NCBI RefSeq assembly: GCF_023343835.1
Contig: NC_064438.1
Location: forward strand, 56,072,578-56,136,577
Direction: 5' to 3'
Source: Lagopus muta
Taxonomy: Eukaryota; Chordata; Aves; Galliformes; Phasianidae
Length of the DNA: 64,000 nucleotides
Under the pieces are notes generated by a model. The model had not been told where the DNA came from and ran no database searches. It saw nothing but the letters and a program-made list of their open reading frames with translations. Position numbers and translations under genes: made by a program. Positions 46,634-57,556 of the stretch are shown piece by piece. Position 1 is the stretch's first letter; each line of letters starts with the position of its first letter.

Positions 46634-46850
46634 TAGAATCATAGAACCATTCAGGTTGCAAAAGATTTTGGAGATCCCCAACCTCAACCAACCCCTGCCG
46701 TGCCTGCATCCCTCAGTGCCACATCCCCATGGTTCTGGAGCACCTCCAGGGATGGTGATCCCAGCACTCCATGGGCAGCTGTGCCACCGCATCACCACTC
46801 TTTTGCAGAAGAAACATTTCCTCACATCCAGCACGAAGCTGTGTGCTGCT
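46634..46850 (-). mobile_element. CR1 LINE fragment, reverse orientation
   Basis: TAGAATCATAGAACCATTCA is followed by GGTTGCAAAAGATTTTGGAG and the CACCTCCAGGGATGGTGATC block. It belongs to an older CR1 subfamily. Confidence 0.85.
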
Positions 46851-47029
46851 TTCCATCATTCCTGGGGACACCGAGTCCTGCAGAGACAAAAATCCCAACC
46901 TCGATGGCAGAGCTATCTACGTGGGCTTAAATCACTTCAAACCAAGAAACTGCTGGCTGGAAATGAACAATTCCTGTCTACTTTATAGGGCTGTTTGTTT
47001 TTCAGTGAGCCATACAGTCAACCCATAAA

Positions 47030-47262
47030 ATTGTGAACCATCCAGGCTGGCAAAAATGTACAAGGTCATCAAGTCCAACCATCAGCCCTATCACCAAACC
47101 CCACCCCTCCACCACCTCCAGGGATGGGGAACTCCATCACCGCCCCACGCAGTGCCTGATCCCTCATCCACATGAAGGAACTCCTCCTGATGTCCAACCT
47201 AAGCCTCTCCAGCACAACCCGAGGCCGGTTTCCTCACATCCTATCATTTGACACCTGAGAAA
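47030..47262 (-). mobile_element. CR1 LINE fragment, reverse orientation
   Basis: AAGGTCATCAAGTCCAACCA is followed by CCACCTCCAGGGATGGGGAA and CTCCTCCTGATGTCCAACC, a CR1 3' segment with a diverged tail. Confidence 0.85.
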
Positions 47263-47478
47263 AGAGACCAACACCTCCTCAGCGCCAACTTCCTGCCTTT
47301 GTGGCTCCTAGAAAACGAGAGCACAGGCAAAAAACCAGCACTTTGTGGGAGCAATTTGTGTCAATGGAGACTACAGGAACCCCCGGCCCCCTCCAAACCC
47401 AATGCGGTTTGATGCAGGTCTGTGCAAAGAAGCAAACTTACAGTGCCATCTCCCAACCAACCCAAGGGCGCTGTGTGA

Positions 47479-47742
47479 AGAATCACAGCATGGCCTGGGT
47501 TGCACAGGAGCACAGTGCTCATCCAGCTCCAATCCCTGCTGTGTGCAGGTCACCAACCAGCAGCCCAGGCTGCCCAGAGCCACATCCAGCCTGGCCTTGA
47601 ATGCCTGCAGGGATGGGGCATCCACAGCCTCCTTGGGCAACCTGTGCCAGTGCCTCACCACCTCTGGCTCAAAAACTTCCTCCTCATATCCAACCTAAAC
47701 CTCCCCTGTCTCAGTTTAAGACCATTCCCCCTTGTCCTATCC
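47479..47742 (-). mobile_element. CR1 LINE fragment, reverse orientation
   Basis: AATCACAGCATGGCCTGGGT is followed by the CTGTGTGCAGGTCACCAACC block and CTTCCTCCTCATATCCAACC. It is the repeat nearest the duplication junction, about 800 bp away. Confidence 0.94.
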
Positions 47743-48448
47743 CAGAAGCCACCACCATCCCCAGCACCACCCCACACGGCAGCCCTCCTTACCCCAAACA
47801 ATGCTGCCAGGCACTGAACTGCTGCAATTGTCTCCTTCCTTTTTAAATCCATTGAGTACGTTCAATGAGGATGTCTCAGAGCAGAGGTCCCCCAGGAGGG
47901 CTCTCAAACAGCAGCACTGCCCTCTGCTGACTCCGGCGGGGCTCTGCTCTGTACGTGCAGGCAGCAGCTCGTTCACTCAGCACCCGAGCCGTTTAGAGCA
48001 GGTAGCAGACGAGCAGCTTTTGCTCGGTGTCAGACGCTGAGGAGCAGCAGAGCACCATTCAATGATGCTACAGAGCTCAGCGGTGCTCAGCTCCTGTGCT
48101 GAGGTGCTTCTGCTACCGTGCTGTCCAGTTCAATCTCCAAGGATGGAAACTGCACGGCCCCTTTGGACACAAGCACTGCAGCACTCCACCAGCCTCGTGG
48201 TGAAGAGGTCTGTTTTACAGCACCACCCGCTGCTTGCTCTAAAACGCTCTCCCCACCAGCTGGAAGCTTCTCTTTAGACCTGAGCTGTGAGCAATGCCCC
48301 CCATCCCACACTGAGGATTTCAGCCGTAGCCTCAGTGTCAGCAGAACACAGCTGGCCATAAGAACATCGGCTTGCTCGGCTCCTTCCCAACCTCCCCCCA
48401 GGGTCAAACCTTCCCCAGATCCAACAGCTCACCCCGGTGCCCCTGGCG

Positions 48449-48714
48449 ATGGCCAGGGAGCAAAGTCAGCTCCTACGTGAGGCCTTCAGCCATTCTGTGA
48501 TGCTCCACGGGCTGCTCTGGGCCCACGCCCAGAGAGAGCAGAGAAAGAACAACTCTGCTCCTGGAAGACCCAGAACGCGCTCCTTTGCACCACAGAATTT
48601 TGTGTTTCAGCCCTTAGAAGGACTAACAGCCTACAAAGTTACACCCATGACTCCATCTAGGGCAAATGCATTTTTGTCACCTGATGCCTTCTGGGATTTC
48701 TCCAAATCTCCAGT
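48449..48714 (+). CDS. Predicted chimeric first exon of truncated DLGAP5
   Basis: The open frame starts at an ATG (48,449) in a fair Kozak context (GGCGATGG). It crosses the duplication junction at 48,543/48,544 without a stop. It continues in the DLGAP5 exon 8 frame from KNNSAPG (residue 299 of the full protein) to the normal exon 8 donor. The first 32 residues, starting MAREQSQLLREAF, come from sequence upstream of LGALS3 and match nothing I recognise. No promoter is evident. Whether it is transcribed is unknown. Confidence 0.3.
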
Positions 48715-50661
48715 GTAAGATTCTTGCTTCTAATAACCTAAAATGCAATGCAGCTTTTGTGATGCTACAGAGGAAGTGGTGTTTCTGTCGTGAGATTCCA
48801 TGTGTAACAAGTTGTTGATACACCTGATCACAGTTGTTGTGTGAACCGAAAATAGTCTTCAGAATTTTGAGGTCTTGTGTGTTTGGTCATATTTGAGGTC
48901 AATTTCTCAACATTTCTTAATTCTTAAGCATATCTTTTTTCTTTTTTTCCCCTTAGTAATACAGTTGAAAAATCCAGTGAAACTAAGGTACAGGAGCCTA
49001 ATTTAAGAAGTCAGATTTCACCTTCTGATCAAGACATTCAAGAACAGCAAGTGACTACAAGTTTGCAAGGAGAAGGTATCAAGTTCACGTATGGTTTATC
49101 ACTGTACCTTTTCTAGTTTTCACCAGATTCTGAGTAAATGCCTTCCATATTTCTCAGCACACGAATCAGATAAGGAGGCTTCCATTCAGAGATCCAACGA
49201 AACAATTCCTGTATCTACAGAAATGGCAGTGACAGAAACAAAGTCGGGTGATATAAGAGAGCAAGAGCATGATGTGCCCTATTTCAGGTTTGTGTCTATT
49301 TGTTTGCCTTCCTGGTTGTCTGTTCTGGGTCCTGAACGAGTAACAACTTGCAAACAGTAGCTTATGATGGTTGATGTCTGTCAGTAGCAATTTTGGTGGT
49401 CATCATTGCTGTCTTTCCTATTGTTAGTGCAAGTAAAGAATATGAAATTCTGAAGACTAATGCTCCATCCTGTGTACATAAAGCTTGAAAGTAATATAAA
49501 TTACATTACAGCTAGTCTTAACTGAAGCAATCTAATGGGTTCTGCTCAAAGACTGTGTAACTTGTCTGAAAGCAAAAGGGGAATAATAATTAACAGTTAC
49601 AAATAGTGACAACAGTTGGAACATCCTCAAATTACTTTTCTCATTATTTATTTTAAGAAACATTCTACAGTCTGAGACAGAAAGACTGATGTCTCAGTGC
49701 CTTCAGTGGGATGGAAAACTTGAGCTGGACATTCCAGAGGATGGTAAGACTGAGCTGTGATAGGCATAATTAGTAATAGTAGGCTCATCTCCTAATGTTA
49801 CATCTTAAGTGTGATGTTTGAAGTGACAGTAGTGAATGCTGAGCTGCTGGTAGTTAATGTTGAAGTGCCTCTTGCTTTTCTGTGAAGTCTAAGTATGTCT
49901 GAATGCATGAGATTTAAGAAATATATATAAATGTTTTAACTTGCCTGTGCTTTTTTTATTTTAAAGACTTGCAGAATTGGTAGCAATTGTATTTTTATTT
50001 TGTTTGAAAGGAAGGTTAGAGGATTTCAGTGGAGAGATGGGCTGCAAGTAAACTGCATTGCAGGTCTGAGCTTAGTCTAAAGAGCAAGCAGATTCCAAAC
50101 TCTTCAGTTACTTATTTATATCAGTTGTGGAATGATGGCTTATTCCAGTATATTCTAAATACATTCTAATTTCTTCCCTTGGTTTCTTGTTACCATCAGC
50201 TAAAGATCTCATTCGCACAGCAGTTGGTCAGACAAGACTGCTTGTAGCAGAAAGGTTTAAACAGTTTGAAGGACTGGTGGATAACTGTGAATTCAAGCGG
50301 GGTGAAAAGGAAACGACGTGTACAGACTTGGATGGATTTTGGGATATGATTAATTTTCAGGTATGTCCTTGCAGGTTTACTTACTGTAATAAATACACAT
50401 GATGGAGGTACTTACCAACAATGCAGTGAATCTATTTTATTCATTTGAATATTCAGACTCAGATATTTTTTTCTGTTAAAAATGTGTCCTTGCTGAACGT
50501 TTTGTAGCAGTGAATAGCACCAGCTGGTATGCTGTGGTTTTAAACTTCATGGACCAGTTAAGCAATCTTTTGTAGAACCAGTTACTGGAAAAAGATGTCT
50601 TACTTAGGCTTGCTGTATCTCTGGGGGCAGTTCAGGTTTCTTCTGGTCATCTGCTGGTTTA

Positions 50662-50730
50662 CACAGAATCACAGAATTGTAGGGCCTGGGGGGGACCTCT
50701 AGAGATCATGGAGTCCAACCCCATTGCAAA
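50662..50730 (-). mobile_element. CR1 LINE 3' end fragment (duplicate of 32,277)
   Basis: Identical to 32,277-32,345 and carried along in the tandem duplication, so it is not an independent insertion. Confidence 0.85.
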
Positions 50731-51552
50731 GCTTTAGTTTGCTTTGGTGTTTGAAGCAGAAGTATTTAACAAATAGAAGCATGGCTGTGCATTTCATCTA
50801 ACTTCCTAAACCAGTGGTTTTTTGTGTGTGAATGTTGTAAATCTTGTAAATTAAAGTTGGACTTCTCTGGGATTTCCAATAGATTGAAGATGTGAATAAG
50901 AAATTTGATAATCTGCAGAAGCTTCAAGATAACAAATGGCAACCAGTTGCTGTACCAGGCAAAGAAGCTGTCAAGGTACGTATGGCTCCTAAAGCATTCA
51001 GATACAACGATGTACTGAGATATTTAAAATAATTGGTAAGCTGTTGGAGTCCTGAATACTTTTCTTAAATGAAAGTTCCTTTTAATGCCCTGCTTATAGA
51101 TGTTGGTGATGATCAAAAAGTCCAGTGAAATTCTTCTCAAATTTCACCTTCCTTCCTTGCATCTTGCATGTGTGCTCAGAATTGGTGCTTTTGGTACTAG
51201 TTGCTCCTTTCTGTTGGGAAGATTAGAGCTGAGAATTAGCAATGGCTCATGGAGTCCTTGAACTCTTTGTTAGTAAGACAAATGAGTTAAATTTGAAACA
51301 GAAATTTACCCTTTGGATGTGAAACATTTTCTCTGAGCTGCCAGTGTTGGCACTGATGTGTCACAGGAATTTAGAAGTGCCTGGCAGTTTGAAGCAGTGA
51401 GTGCTAAGTGATAAAGGTGACTTATTAAGGTAGGACCATGGGCAGCTAATCCTCTGAGCATTAATAGGTCTGACACTGCCCCAAATGTGGGATTGATTAT
51501 TGCAGAATAGGCTTTAATGTAGGTTATTTTATTGACATTTTGGTCTGGAATA

Positions 51553-51918
51553 TAGAATCCTAGAATGGCCTGGGTTGCAAAGGAGCACAGTGCTCATCCA
51601 GCTCCAACCCCCTGCTGTGTGCAGGTCACCAACCAGCAGCCCAGGCTGCCCAGAGCCACATCCAGCCTGGCCTTGAATGCCTGCAGGGATGGGGCATCCA
51701 CAGCCTCCTTGGGCAACCTGTGCCAGTGCCTCACCACCCTCTGGCTCAAAAACTTCCTCCTCATATCCAACCTAAACCTCCCCGTCTCTGTTTAAAGCCA
51801 TTCCCCTTTGTCCTGTCACCATCCACCCTCATAAACAGCCATTTCCCTCCTGTTTATCCAGTCCCTTCAAGTACTGGAGGGGCACAATGAGATCTCCCTG
51901 GAGCCTTCTCTTCTCCAA
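51553..51918 (-). mobile_element. CR1 LINE fragment (duplicate of 33,168)
   Basis: Identical to the intron 13 CR1 of the first copy and carried by the duplication. Confidence 0.95.
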
Positions 51919-54900
51919 GCAATATGTAGCTGTTCTTAATCACTCAGCATTAAGAATCATGTTCACATTGCCTGAACTCCATGCCATTCCTCAAGACTGC
52001 TCAACTGATCATAACAATGATGTGAAGATCAATAAGAAACTCCAAACATGGAACTGGAGGAAGTGTAGTCTTACATCAGCTGACCATAAACGTCTCAACT
52101 GTAGTTACTGTACACGACACAAAACTTCCTTTGAAATATGAATGCCAGGAGAGACTTCACTGCTTAACGAGTGTCTGCCCATGAGTTACTTTATGTCCGT
52201 GCCACTAGGAGTCCCTGCACCCCACTCTTTTCAAAAACGTGAACTACAGCAGTTAGAGAAAGCACTAAGGAAAATTTATACCAAGTATTTGTGAGCTGAG
52301 AACTTGGTGTGAGAAACTGACTTAAAACTGCCATTGTAAATGAACCTTGGCAGATAAATGGCAGACCAAGACTTTCTGGAGATAAACAGAGATCTTGTCT
52401 CTAGCAGAGGCCTGCTGCTGTCTGTGTCCAGCAGCCTCCTGGATGTTCACGTGCAGCTATTTGCCTGAAGCTTCTATTTTCTTTCTATTTCAGAAGCAGA
52501 CTGTTCCAAATATGGTCTGTAAACCAAAGCTGGGAGCAGCTGGAAGGACTGCTGCCCGAAAGAGGCTTGCTGCTGTGAAAGCTGCTATGAGGGATAAAAT
52601 GAAGCAGGATGGAGTTGCTGATAGTGCGTATCAGGATAAGCAACCGGAAGTAGAAAAAGTGGTTTTTGAAGCAGGATTTTTCAGAATTGAAAGCCCTGTA
52701 AAAAGCTTTCCAGGTGGGTGAAGCTTAATCATTATTTCTCTGACCTGAAAATGCTGAAGAGATTTGAAGCAAGCTCACTGCAGACAGATTATGCTGTTTA
52801 TACTGGATATAACTCCAGTGCTAGGCACAATTAACGTTTCATCTAATGATTTGTTACGTCAGGGAACCAAAGTAAACCGTTCTGCATGATTGCCATAATT
52901 GCTCAAATCAGCACGATGTGAATTCTTTACCTACATACAGAGTTACAAGCAGTTGTATCCATTTTTTTTCTTAACGTACGTTTAGCAATGAAATTTTCAT
53001 CTGGGCATTCCTAGACTTAGCAGGCAGCACGTTCAGAGTCAATGCAGGCTGATGGCTTTTATTTGTAAGATAGGAATTGGAATTAGTGTGAACTAAATTT
53101 TGCTGGCTTCCAGCTTGCAAATACAGCACACCTGTAATCAGAATTCATGTGCAACAAGATTGCAGTATATTCCAATCTGCTAGGAAAGCTGCTGGGAGCT
53201 TTTCTTGAGCAGAAGCTCCAAACAAGGCTGTAATTTGGGCATTTATCTTATTGCAATCTGTGAAGCTCGTGCTTTCTGTGATCCTGGTTTAACAGCTGCG
53301 CTGCTTCTCTCCCCTATTTCAAGTGCCAAAGATGATTTTGAGTTTCCAAAGATTCTCTCAATGAGTGTTATAAAAATCAATTAGGAATTTATCTTTTTTA
53401 ATTCTATCAAAATTATATAATATGAGATATTGAGTTTCATGACAAGAGCTTCCACTGCGTAGATCTAATGAGAACAGCAAATCTCATTGTTTCAGGTTCT
53501 GTGTGAAGAGTAGTTGTGCTACATTGCTGAGCTGGTGTAAAGGTAGCTTTGTAACTTATTGCTGTGGTTGCCACCACATCATTTTTTCAGTTTCTGCTTG
53601 CAGTGTACAGAACAAATATAATATTTATGTAAAACACACAAGAAAAAGTAGAGTGTTACCAGCTAGAATCCTAACCATTCCATCTTCTGGAAATTGCTGT
53701 TGTAACAAAGCTTTAAATGCTCTTTTTCAGGTTCACTTTCAAAGACGCCTCGCAGATCAGGGCAGCAGACTTGGGAAGGTCTGACAGCTCCAAGATCATC
53801 CAGGAGAGCTTTGCTGCAGGGCAGCTCTGTGCCTTGTAACCCTGAGGATACAACTGCAAAACAAACGACGCCACTGCTCGAAGGCTGCCACCCAGCACAG
53901 CGTTTGGAAGTGCACCCATGTCCCACTGAAACAACTCTCCCTGGTGGTTTTCTTGAACAAAGGTAGCCACGTTCAGGCAGCTGTTAATTGAGCTTTGTGC
54001 AGCTAATTGTACAGTTTCAATTAGAAGAATTAATCTTAATGTCCATTAAGTGTTAACCTTCTTTCAGTGGGGGAGGGACAAAGGTTGTGAAGTTGTTCTG
54101 CCTTTTCCATCCCTCAAGCAGACGTTAAGAGCTCTGCCCAAATGTCGTCTCATTGCAGGCTAGGAGTTTGGGGGTTTTTTGTCCAGAAAACTTTATATAG
54201 CTGACTTGTGCCAAACCAGCAAGCAGAATTGGAAAGCTCATTTCAAATCAGTTGTGCACGTTGCAATCTTTTGATTGAGAAGAATTAAAAGATTGTTGTT
54301 TCTCTTTCAGCATTTCCCCAGCTGCAGAAGAACACAATCCTGTTGCTGGCGCAGCAGAGGGCACCTGGGTAAGTCATGCTTAGTTCATGTATGTCCTTTA
54401 AACATCTTTCTACTATTAACTGAAGACAAAGAGTGACAGATATTCACATCTTAAGTGGGTAGGCACCTTGATTCATTATCCTTGTGTGCAGAACAGTGAT
54501 TTGATGCTTCAAATCTACCTATTGCAGCAGCTCTCGTTGCCTGAGGAAATTCAGTGCTGTGTTCAAAGCTTTTCCACTTGCTACTTTCTTGCCCTGTCCC
54601 ACTCAGGATAAGGGTGCCCAAGTGCCCAAACCTGATCTGCTGGTTTCACAGTTGGTTTTTATTAGCCCTGGGTACCTGGATATCTGATCAAACATTCAAA
54701 GTACCTTTGGTGTTCCTCAGGATGAGGCGTTTTCCTGTTCTGTAGGACACAGATTAGGACTGCTGCAGCTTTCTTGCATTCTCTCTATTTTTGGAGCTAC
54801 CTTTTGGAGCTCTTGTTGGCTCTGCTGTATGATGCTCATCACTTGTCCCAGCACAGCTCCTTCAAGCCCCCTCCTGTTTTTCTGGTGTGAATTTTTAAAT

Positions 54901-57530
54901 GGATTTGCATTTGGGGGGCTAAGCCTAAAAGGAATAATAGTCTCTAGCTCTCTGGGTCTCTGTTGCCACATCAAAGCACAAGGCTGTTAAACTGTTCAAA
55001 GGTGCAGCAAGAGCATAGTTGGTAACACAGGCATCAGAGTTCAGGAATCTGTGTCCTGATGTGTCTGTGGGCTTGGTGATATGCCAGCTTCTGAGTAGCC
55101 ATTGAAGTCCAGAATGCAGCCTCCACAGTAGTTCCTTTCATTGGGAATCTAGGGTCTTCATTTTTGTTACTTCTTGGATCTGTACATTGCTGCAGCAGTG
55201 TTTATATATACATACATGTGCACACGTACATGCTTGTGTTTTAAAGTCTGTTACTGTTTGCTCTTCTTTTTTTCTGCTGTTTTCACAAGTCACATGAGGA
55301 ATTACTTGTTGGTGATGCTACTATCTGGAGAATCTGGCAATCTGTAACATTTGGTATTGCTGGTGGTATTTTTCTGAGGCAAAGTCTCACAAGAGAACAA
55401 CCTCAGAATGCTTTTTGGCACTTTAAGTTCAAAATCCATTTGTGGAGGAATTTCCCTATATGCTCTTCAAAAGATAATCCCATTTATGAGGGTGCTTGGC
55501 AAATAGTTCACGGGAAATAAATCGCAGTGTTAAGCTCACAGCTTTGCTTTTCCTGACCTTTGTACAAGCTCAAGTTCAAAAGCTCTCTCTCCTAAATTGC
55601 CAGTGAGACCTGTAGATGTCATGTATGAATTGTTTAACACAATACAGATGTGTTGGTTGTTGTAAACTCGCTTCCCTTGAATGTCCTGGCCACCTCTTCT
55701 CCTTTGTGCTTGCTGCATCAAAGCTACCAAAGTGCCTTTTACAACAGACAAAACAGAAAAGGAAGCTTCCTGGTGTCATTCAAACTGCTTTATGTCCTGA
55801 TTGCGCTGATGTTTTGCTTCTGCCTCTCTGGGAAGCAAACACAGCTGACATCTGAGCTCTACAGAGGGTTAGGAACAGTTAAAATTCCTGTTTTTTCAGG
55901 TGCTGGAAAACTGTAGCAGTGAATTAAAAGCAGTGGATGACATGGAAGAGATGGAACTGTCTGCTCCAGAGCAACAGGGCCAAGATCCCACCATGTGCAG
56001 CCCAGAGAAGGGTACGTGCACTGGGTTCAGCTTCACTCAGCCTGGAGAACCAAAAATGCATCAGATGGGTACACATCTTCAAGCTGTTGCAGTTTGTGGT
56101 ATTGCTGGGTTATGTTTGTTCTACAGACTTTATAGTCTAAATATTACTCTTTGAAATCACTGCTGTTGTAGCTTTGTGAGTCTGTGTGTGCTTGTAGCAA
56201 AACCTGTGTTTGTTAGCATGACTTATGTGTGCTCTGCACATGAACAAACAGTTCCCATGGCTTCCCTATGTAGTTGCCCTGTGGTACATGAAGCAGAAAG
56301 CTTCTAGAAGAGGCTTGCAGTAGAAGTAGTTGCCAGCTGATCTGTTTTGCTTCAGTAAATGCAGGAAACAATACTGTTTTTTCAGCCTTAGCAATATCAG
56401 GCTAACCCTCAGAAGAAAATAACAAAGTGTTCTTATTTTTCAGACATTTTCTTGAGAGATTTGGCTTCCATTGACAGAAATCCTTCAGATACAGTAAGTT
56501 GACCTTTCAGTTTATTTGGCTACAGTCTGCTTGTTAACAATACCATTAACCTTTTCTGCAGAATCAGTTTCTACATGAAGTAAATTAAGCTCTGGAGGGT
56601 GATGTTATCAAACCAAAGCACACAGCTTACTCTAATAAATGCAGGCCACAATTCCTGTCCCCTTGTTCTGGCTCACACTCATTCCTCGTTGCACACATCA
56701 AACACAGGACAAATTGAGACTTGTAACAGAAGAATGACTGATCTCTTTGGGCTGATCACTAAAATGACTTCTCTTGTGGATTTCCTTGTAGATATTTACT
56801 AACATAATGAACCACCTGACCTCTTCCTTCCACTTACTTGGAGTTTTCCAGCTCTGTTCCTTCCCATCTCTATAGTTTTATCTTCTGCAGACAGAAGCAA
56901 GGTGCAGCAAGGAAAAACAGATGTACAAAAGCTTTCAAGCAGCTAAAAGAACTTGGTTGTACAGCTTTCTTGGTCTCAAATAGAAAAAAAAATCCTCTTT
57001 AACTTATAGATTACTGCATTAAGTAATGACTGCCTTCATAAAGGACCACCTACTGGCTCCTTATTTTCTGCCTAGAAATAAGCTTGCAGGATTCCTTAGG
57101 AAGGCCATGGAACTTGAAGTGGTGAATGACTTCTTCAAAGCGACATGCACAGCTCCAAGCACCACATAAAGACAAGGACGTGAGCATTTCTGCATCCACC
57201 AAACTGCTGTGCATTTCAGGAAGGGTTTCAGATTTCCCTGGCAGGTCTTTGCTGTGCATGTTGTGAAGCTGCAGTGTGCCCATAGGGGGTTTGCCATTAG
57301 CTTGTTTCGTGTGCCCTTGCAGTGCTGGTTTGTAGAGCAGACACCAGTTGCTTCTGAGTGCTTATTTCCCACTGATTTCTCCCATAGCCCATGCTGGATG
57401 CTGAGCTTCCCTTCACTCCAGTCAAGAACAACGTCCAGAAGTTCACAGCAGCTGAAAGGTTCAGTGACCTGATTGTATTTTCTCCTCTTTCTCCCTCTGG
57501 AGAAAAATGAATGACTGGAAATTTGAAATG

Positions 57531-57536
57531 AATAAA
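57531..57536 (+). terminator. DLGAP5: Poly(A) signal of truncated DLGAP5 copy
   Basis: AATAAA at the same distance from the stop codon as in the first copy. Confidence 0.7.
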
Positions 57537-57556
57537 TTCTATTCAGTAGAAAACAG

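Larger units (their letters stand above)
30159..48543. repeat. 18,385-bp tandem duplication, first copy
   Basis: Every position from 30,159 onward recurs 18,385 bp downstream, to the end of the window. The alignment breaks at 30,158/48,543 (A versus G). The unit spans the 3' part of DLGAP5 exon 8, exons 9-19, the intergenic region, all of LGALS3 and about 3.6 kb beyond its exon 1. Neither edge visible here lies in a CR1 element. Confidence 0.97.
45011..48543. other. Region upstream of LGALS3, CR1-rich, no gene seen
   Basis: At least six CR1 fragments in both orientations fill much of this stretch. No conserved reading frame is visible. The last 700 bp (47,840-48,543) are free of recognised repeats and moderately GC-rich, and run directly into the duplication junction. 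If the right flank of LGALS3 is conserved, the next gene should lie beyond the window. Confidence 0.5.
48544..57510 (+). pseudogene. DLGAP5: DLGAP5 second copy, 5'-truncated (exons 8'-19)
   Basis: This copy lacks the promoter and exons 1-7, and begins inside exon 8 at the codon for residue 299. Retained exons are 48,544-48,714, 48,957-49,075, 49,158-49,287, 49,658-49,743, 50,200-50,360, 50,883-50,975, 52,494-52,713, 53,731-53,962, 54,311-54,368, 55,900-56,011, 56,444-56,493 and 57,388-57,510. All splice sites and frames are as in the first copy, with no decay. It would encode the GKAP domain and C-terminus but not the basic microtubule-binding N-terminal half. It is called a pseudogene because it has no native start. 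The in-frame ATG at 48,449 leaves open a shortened product. If the duplication is an assembly error, this feature does not exist. Confidence 0.85.
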
